DNA from: Perca fluviatilis
Taxonomy: Eukaryota; Chordata; Actinopteri; Perciformes; Percidae
Assembly: GCF_010015445.1 (NCBI RefSeq)
Contig: NC_053133.1
Coordinates: 22,339,922 to 22,403,921, forward strand
Direction: 5' to 3'
Length of the DNA stretch: 64,000 bases
A model generated the notes under the pieces. It did not search any database. It saw only the letters and a program-made list of their open reading frames with translations, and had not been told where the DNA came from. Shown here piece after piece: positions 58,137 to 64,000 of the stretch (positions are counted from its first letter, which is position 1; each line of letters begins with the position of its first letter). The position numbers and the translations under genes are program-made.

Positions 58137-60861
58137 TATCTGCCACTTTTCATGTAAACAACCGAGTGCAACACTGTAATTGTCCGTCAGAAAATAAGTG
58201 CCCTCATCTCCACCCTCTCTACAACAGCCGGCTTTTCACTTAACACATTTGATTTTCGATGTGGTCTGACAACATGTAGTAAGAACGAGTTCTGATCGAG
58301 TCTACCCCAGCTCTGAGTGTTTCCTGTCTCAGAAGTTTGCAACAGCGCTAGCTCACGGCATAAAACATAAAAAAAACTGCAGAGGTTAATGAGGCTGCAT
58401 AAGAACTGTCTCCAAAGGTGAAACAATGTAATATCATGGGAGTTCAGCTTCCCAGCAGGAATTTAAATCATACAGTGATTTACTTTCCTTGTCAAGCGGC
58501 TTTTAGTCTAATGTGGCTCCTTGGTGCTTAATTTTGGAGATCCATAAGCCTCCAGGTCCTTTCTCTGTGTAACACCCGAGGGACTACTTCTAACTCTAAT
58601 GGATGTAGTTGCAAAAAAAAGACTGCTGCAGATCCGCGTTTACCGTCAATGAGTATATCCCTGTAAGTAGCACAGTAGTCTGCAGCAGGTACAGAAATCC
58701 CCACATCAATAACAAACCCCAAGACAGACAGGAGGTAGCATGTTTTTGTTTTAAAAATCTGCACTATCATTGCACTGGCGGTGAGAACAAAAGGTTGGCT
58801 TTGGATAGATTTTTGTCAGGGCCGCTCCTTAGGGACTATAGGCAAAATCTTTCATCCGTTCACCGGGGAGGCACCCAGTGAGAATCAAGACAGGAGAAAG
58901 CTCTCAGGGGAAATGAGAAACAAAGGAAAAGGGGGCTCTTGAAATTGTAGTCAACACTGTCCAAATTCAGGCGAGTGAACAACCACCACGCAGCGTCTTT
59001 GCCAGCTGTATGCCTTTGCATTGGTTCACGTCTGTGTTTGAGTGCCTGTTGTTCATAATGTATGCACGTGGGAGGTAAATCCTTTTTGATAGCGAATGGA
59101 TTTGAAAGCGAGAAGAACCTTGAATGCCACTCCTCCGTCATCCGCAGGGCAGAAGATCCTTGACATTTTTACATCACGAACATTAAAGTCATCATCATCA
59201 TCAGAACAAAATGTCAAAGTGGGGAAAGCAACAATCCCTATAAGACATGTAACCTTTTTGCTGTGCGTGCTAAGTGTTCCCTCCCCAGTCCTCGCCGAGC
59301 CTTTTTTTCTTCTGCAGCCACTCGGTCACAGAGGCCCTGTCTTGCAAATTTTCCTGACATTTATTAAACGCGATTAGGTGGGATTTTTGCCATTCGTGCC
59401 AAACATACCTCACATAATCACATTATGCGTAACACGGTAAACAAGCTTCAATGTTAGACCTGGAGATCAGCGTAGGAAAAGAACTCTGATGCATTTTGAT
59501 ACATTTTTGCCTGATTTGTTTCTATTTTAAATTTTTTTTGCAGGTAGAGTGACAATAAATTCAATTCCCTTTTCTCACGTTACGGTGGCCTACAGTAAAC
59601 AAGTGTGATCTCTATGAGCTCCATACCTAACGCTGCTGATCTGGAAGTCAAAGAGACACAATATCAAAGACCTACAAGAACTGGGGTGCACCACTGCTTT
59701 AAACTTAAAAAGAATTCATAGGCATGAAGTTCAAAGTCAGTGCTGGAAATGTTTTTTTTTTCTTTTTTTTTTCTTCTCCTCTGTGGGAACCCAACTTTAG
59801 ACTGCTGCTGCCATTACTAATCAAGGCATGCATAGAGCTTTTTTTCTCTTTTGTGCCAATTCAAATTGAATCAAAATAAATCCAATTGAGCCGTCAAATG
59901 AGAAAATGAGAAAAATTCCTTTAGAGCAAAGCAATGTCAGCTCGATCCCTCCGCACACAGGATCGCTAATGACAGATGAATAAAGAAAAAAAAATAAAGT
60001 CATTAGTGCAGGTGATGACTGGTTTCCCTTTTCGTTTTACACGCAAGACTAGCAGAGCGTCGCAGCGTGGAGACAAAAGCTTAATTGGCATCCAGATATG
60101 TGTATTGGTAGTGTTCCCCCTGTGATCCATATTATTGATGGAGACTGCACGTAGGCCTCGGATGCACAGATCAATGCCCTCCCAGATGGACTAATTAGGA
60201 TTGGCTTTCTATCCACATGTATACTTGTATAGAAAACAGATTCATCCAGAATGGGACACAAGTTATAGAAGGGTATTACGTGACCTTTGGTCATGCTGTA
60301 CTTCAGTCACAGGTTTAATTCCCACAGCCTCCATGACATGCATATTGTGCTTGTGTATGTATGTATGAAACGTATAGAGAAAAACAAGTAAATCCAAATG
60401 ATAACTGTTCTCTAAAATACCATTAAAAGTCTCTAAAATACAAATCATTTCACACATAGTAAACAAACAGGTTTTTTTCTTAGTAAATGTGGTGCAGTTT
60501 TCCTCCATCTTAACAAGTAATTTCACCATTTCTGAATCCAAAAGTCATGATAATTTCCCATGTTGCCATTACTAATAAACTTTTTGGAGTTTTTGTCTTG
60601 ACACATTTCCATAAAATAAACTGGATGCCGCTAATAAAATCATGATTAAAACAACAGCAGTGATAGGAACGGAACGTAGTCCTAATTTTAGCGTCGGTAC
60701 ATGTGACCGTTGTCACTTTGGTTAAAAGATTGTGTTTTGTAGCTAATGTATAGGGTCACGTCCATTTGACCTGCGGAGTTCCCTGAGCAAAAAAAAAAAG
60801 CTTTATTTAAAAAAAAAACATTTCTTAATTTTCTAACATATAGTTGACCTTTTTCTGATGC
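58137..60861. other. 2.7 kb without a supported gene
   Basis: No exon or complete element. Poly-A/T runs are short. The possible CNE at 59,800 lies here. Confidence 0.35.
59800..60150. other. Low-repeat segment with MEIS/homeodomain-like words (possible CNE)
   Basis: No repeat ends or ORF. It contains GCTAATGACAGATGAATAAA and TCATTAGTGCAGGTGATGAC. Resemblance to conserved non-coding DNA is from composition only. Confidence 0.2.
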
Positions 60862-60866
60862 ATGCT

Positions 60867-61683
60867 CAGTGTTTCCCACAGATTAGAAAGCAATTTGTGG
60901 TGTGGGGGGGGGGGATACTTATTTTCCTAACAATCAAGTATCAAAAACTGAGAAGGACACCCTGTTGGATGCTGCCCTCCTCTCCTACTCTTTCTTCAAT
61001 GCCTAACAAATATATCTCTTTCTCTCCCAGTGACCCTGTTTTTCTGCTTGAGCAGCACTGGTTGAAGCCTGACAATATTGTAAAAAATTTTATAACATAA
61101 CTAATTACAGTGGTCGGACTGTACAGCTCTATTTAAGACTGATACCTCCGGTTCAGGCTGGTCCTCATCCTCAACACGTGCCTTTTTCAGTCGTGGAAAA
61201 TACTTTTCAATACTCATCTGGACTGAAGCAGCAAACATTAAGTGTAAGAGTAAAAAATGACATAACATTATTTATAATAAGTTTATTTGATTCACAGCTG
61301 CTACATATAGTGTTTTGACCTTGACAACCCAACTGCATTTTACTAGTTAACCTTCTAAAGAAGGCGCAATCGCTTGTTTGCTAAGAGTCTGGGGACAGGA
61401 CTCCAACATTAACACACTGACAACATTGTATTCAGAATATAAAATATTTTTGATTGTGTGAAGGTGTTCACAAGATACCAACCTTTCGTGAACTTGTGAA
61501 TTTCGCCAGCCGTCTTCTCTCGTTTTTATGGAGACAGACGGTGTGTGCACTGAGGTGAGGAAATACAGCTGAACGAATACACTGCATGTTTTAAATAGCG
61601 TAAAAAAAAAATGTAATAACAAAACGCAATATGTGGTGGCCGGTGTTGATTGTGTCAAATTAGTCTATGTGTGGGAAACACTG
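60867..61683. mobile_element. CAGTGTTTCC-ended hAT-like element, complete (5-bp duplication)
   Basis: The ends CAGTGTTTCCCACAGATTAG and reversed CAGTGTTTCCCACACATAGA are flanked by ATGCT (60862-60866, 61684-61688). The 817-bp body has no transposase ORF. Confidence 0.82.
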
Positions 61684-61760
61684 ATGCTTTCCAGTAAAGT
61701 GCTGCAACGTTCAGTTGCTGCATACTAAACTGAAAAAGTCCCTTTTGACTTTTGGTTTCA

Positions 61761-61836
61761 AACGGGACACAAACATCGGTCTATCCGGTGAAAGTCCTGT
61801 TTGTTTGACCCATCCACCACCCCAATGTTCCTATGG
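61761..61836 (-). mobile_element. Family X core fragment with tRNA-like segment
   Basis: The minus strand reads TTGGGGTGGTGGATGGGTCA, AACAAACAGGACTTTCACC and TGTTTGTGTCCCGTTTG. It follows the same arm order as the complete copies but has no ends. Confidence 0.5.
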
Positions 61837-61841
61837 TGAGT

Positions 61842-62230
61842 TTCGCTCTTTTAAAGATCTTTTGTTGTTGTGGCATTCAGGGCCTTTATTTGACAGGACA
61901 GCTTAAACACGAAAAGGGGAGAGAGAGGGGAAACGACTTGCAGCAAAGGGTCGCAGGTCAAAATTGAACCCGTTGCCGCTGCAGTGAGGACTGAGCCTCT
62001 GTATATGGGTTCAACATTGGGGGCGTTGAGATCTCCAACTATCTAGGGAGGACCCGGGACATGTCTTAAAGAAGCGACAAAAACATCTAATAAAAACGTC
62101 ACAAAAAAGCGGCAAAGAAAAAAAAACATTGAAAAAGGCCACAAAGACGTCCAAAAAAACATTGAAAAAGCAAAAAACAACGTTGCTATGGGCGCATGCT
62201 CTACCATGAGAGCTACCCAGGCACCCCCAG
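61842..62230 (-). mobile_element. tRNA-derived SINE with an internal insertion
   Basis: On the minus strand the head is GTGCCTGGGTAGCTCTCATG then GTAGAGCATGCGCCC (A box). The rest, CAGCGGCAACGGGTTCAATT (B box), GACCCTTTGCTGCAAGTCG and CCTGTCAAATAAAGGCC, lies at 61,842-62,011. About 165 bp (62,012-62,180) rich in GCGACAAAAACATC/CATTGAAAAAG words separates the two halves. Confidence 0.65.
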
Positions 62231-62798
62231 AGTTATTCACACACTTAAAGCTGCAACTCAATATTTGTATTTAAACATGGCTAAAATAGCTGTGTAATGT
62301 GCAAACCCTTGTCAGTCTTAACCCAGAGAGAAATATGAACCAAGTCTGCAGATGCCCCTCAGCTCTACACAGCGTTTTAATTTATTCCAGCTCATTGTTT
62401 TGGTCTTGCAGGTGCATTCAGTGTATGCCCTGATGACCAACACAGGCAGAGAAGACTGCTAGCAAGTAAACATGGATGTAACAATTCTGAATTTTAAAGT
62501 ACTTAAAAAATCTGCTTTGCAAATGTTTTATGACTACAGTAGAGAAATGCATTTAACACATTAGTTAGAGCTCAAGGATTCATACAATGCGTTTTTGGTT
62601 TAAGTTTAACAGTACTGAATGTTTTTTTAACAAGAAAAATCCACAGGGCCCCTTTTAAAGCAACAAAAGTTCAAGGGCGTAACTTTTGGTTTCAATATTT
62701 GGGGGTGGGGGGGGTTAGATCTCCTTTTTCTTCTTTTTATTTTGAGCATACCAAAACACTTCCTTTCCTGCATTTTGATGAATTTTTCTGCAACAATT

Positions 62799-63008
62799 CA
62801 GCCTGTTCTCATTAACCATTCGTTCAAAAAGCTATGAAAAGTTAAGTACTGTAATTCGTAAGGATTCCACGTTTTTTTTGCTGTTTGCACCACATTGACT
62901 GCCACTGTATAAGAATGTGGCTGGCCGCACAGGGAGGTGGTCGGGGGTGGATTGATGGGTGTAAAAACGCAGGACTTTCACGCCAGGGAGCGGAGTTCGC
63001 TTCCTGGG
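62799..63008 (+). mobile_element. Family X element fragment (left end plus core)
   Basis: It starts CAGCCTGTTCTCATTAACC. The core at 62,930-63,008 has GGGGGTGGATTGATGGG, GCAGGACTTTCACGCCAGGG and GGAGTTCGCTTCC. The right end is missing; a LINE fragment starts ~50 bp further on. Confidence 0.55.
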
Positions 63009-63059
63009 GAAAATATAGACTCCCTCGACTAAACACATCTACTAACTGCCTCTGATACA

Positions 63060-64000
63060 GCCGAGCTGTGACGGAGGTCCAGTCCGGCATCGCGAAGCTC
63101 TCTAGCGGCTTTAACAACTAGCAACTGCCGCTCCGCGCCCGGGCGAAAGTCACTGATGTAGTCAAACAACTCCACAGTGGCAAAGCCCCGGGGATTGATG
63201 AGATCCGTCCAGAAATGCTCAAGGCTCTGGGTGTGGAGGGGCTGTCCTGGTTGACACGTCTCTTCAACATTGCGTGGAAGTCTGGAACAGTGCCAAAGGA
63301 GTGGCAGACTGGGGTGGTGGTTCCCCTTTTTAAAGGGGGACCAGAGGGTGTGTGCCAATTACAGGGGTATCACACTTCTCAGCCTCCCTGGTAAAGTCTA
63401 CTCCAAGGTGCTGGAAAGGAGGGTTCGGCCAATAGTCGAACCTCAGGTTGAGGAGGAACAATGCGGATTCCGTCCCTGGTCGGTGGAACAACGGACCAGC
63501 TCTTCACTCTCGCAAGGATCCTGGAGGGGGCCTGGGAGTATGCCCAACCGGTCTACATGTGTTTTGTGGATTTGGAGAAGGTGTATGACCGGGTCCCCGG
63601 GAGATACTGTGGGAGGTGCGCGGGAGTATGGGGTGAGGGGGTCTCTACCCAGGGCCATCCAATCTCTGACGGCACAAAAGTGAGAGCTGTGTCCGGGTTC
63701 TCGGCAGTAAGTCGGACTTGTTTCAGGTGAGGGTTGGCCTCCGCCAGGGGCGCTTTGTCACCAATCCTGTTTTTGTAATTTATGGACAGGATATCGAGGC
63801 GTATCGGGTGGGGAGGGGTTGCAGTTTGGTGGGCTGGGGATCTCATCGCTGCTTTTTGCAGATGATGTGGTCCTGATGGCATCATCGGCCTGCGACCTTC
63901 AGCACTCACTGGATCGGTTCGCAGCCGAGTGTGAAGCGGTTGGAATGAGGATCAGCACCTCTAAATCGGAGGCCATGGTTCTCAGCAGGAAACCGATGGA
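63060..64000 (+). pseudogene. LINE reverse transcriptase fragment, frameshifted, runs off window
   Basis: RT motifs occur in order across three frames: DVVKQLHSGKAPGIDEIRPE, ANYRGITLLSLPGKVYSKVL, EEEQCGFRP, TTDQLFTLARILEGAWEYA, VYMCFVDLEKVYDRVPG, a QG-type region near 63,740, and the catalytic FADDVVLM near 63,856. Frame changes near 63,340, 63,470 and 63,600 make it non-functional. The teleost LINE clade is not certain. The right end is cut by the window. Confidence 0.8.

Overview
The window looks like a percomorph-type teleost genome. It has a compact multi-exon vertebrate gene with GT-AG introns at the left end. The remaining ~56 kb is dense with teleost interspersed repeats: Tc1, hAT, TTAA-target, PIF/Harbinger and MULE-like DNA elements, L2 and other LINE pieces, a BEL/Pao LTR fragment, tRNA-derived SINEs and CA/GT microsatellites. 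I see no bacterial-type genes, CRISPR array or rRNA. Only one host protein-coding gene can be supported.

Region 1 (1-7.7 kb, + strand) holds the 3' two-thirds of an adhesion GPCR, best matched to ADGRG2 (GPR64). Fourteen exons join in a single open frame of about 642 residues: part of the GAIN domain, the GPS cleavage site, the seven-helix domain and a short tail, then a ~1 kb 3' UTR with AATAAA at 7642. The 5' exons lie to the left of the window. One intron is almost entirely a TTAA-flanked element.

Region 2 (7.7-31.9 kb) holds an L2 3' end, a perfect 68-bp palindrome, microsatellites, a SINE, a hAT MITE (8-bp target duplication) carrying a MULE-like MITE (9-bp duplication), several TTAA-flanked MITEs, and a Tc1 relic interrupted by a hAT element that still encodes a dimerisation-domain fragment. 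The last 3.6 kb before 31.9 kb shows nothing recognisable.

Region 3 (31.9-48 kb) is a layered insertion zone. A Tc1-type foldback MITE sits in a TTAA element. Another TTAA element is split by an 842-bp repeat. A 5'-LTR plus gag fragment of a BEL/Pao element (minus strand) is split by a PIF/Harbinger MITE whose target site is TTA. Three complete copies and several fragments belong to one inverted-repeat family with 7-bp target duplications; most of its members carry an internal tRNA-Glu-like segment. This family is the most unusual signal in the window.

Region 4 (48-64 kb) holds a long GT microsatellite, a third MULE-like copy, a TTAA MITE with a 46-bp tandem repeat containing TATA boxes, a degenerate Tc1 transposase gene, a CAGTGTTTCC-ended hAT-like element with a 5-bp duplication, a minus-strand tRNA-derived SINE, and a broken LINE reverse transcriptase running off the right edge. 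Three low-repeat stretches (26.8-27.2, 34.4-34.8, 59.8-60.1 kb) resemble conserved non-coding DNA in composition only. Exon calls rest on splice signals, frame continuity and family resemblance; repeat calls rest on terminal repeats and duplications read directly in the window.
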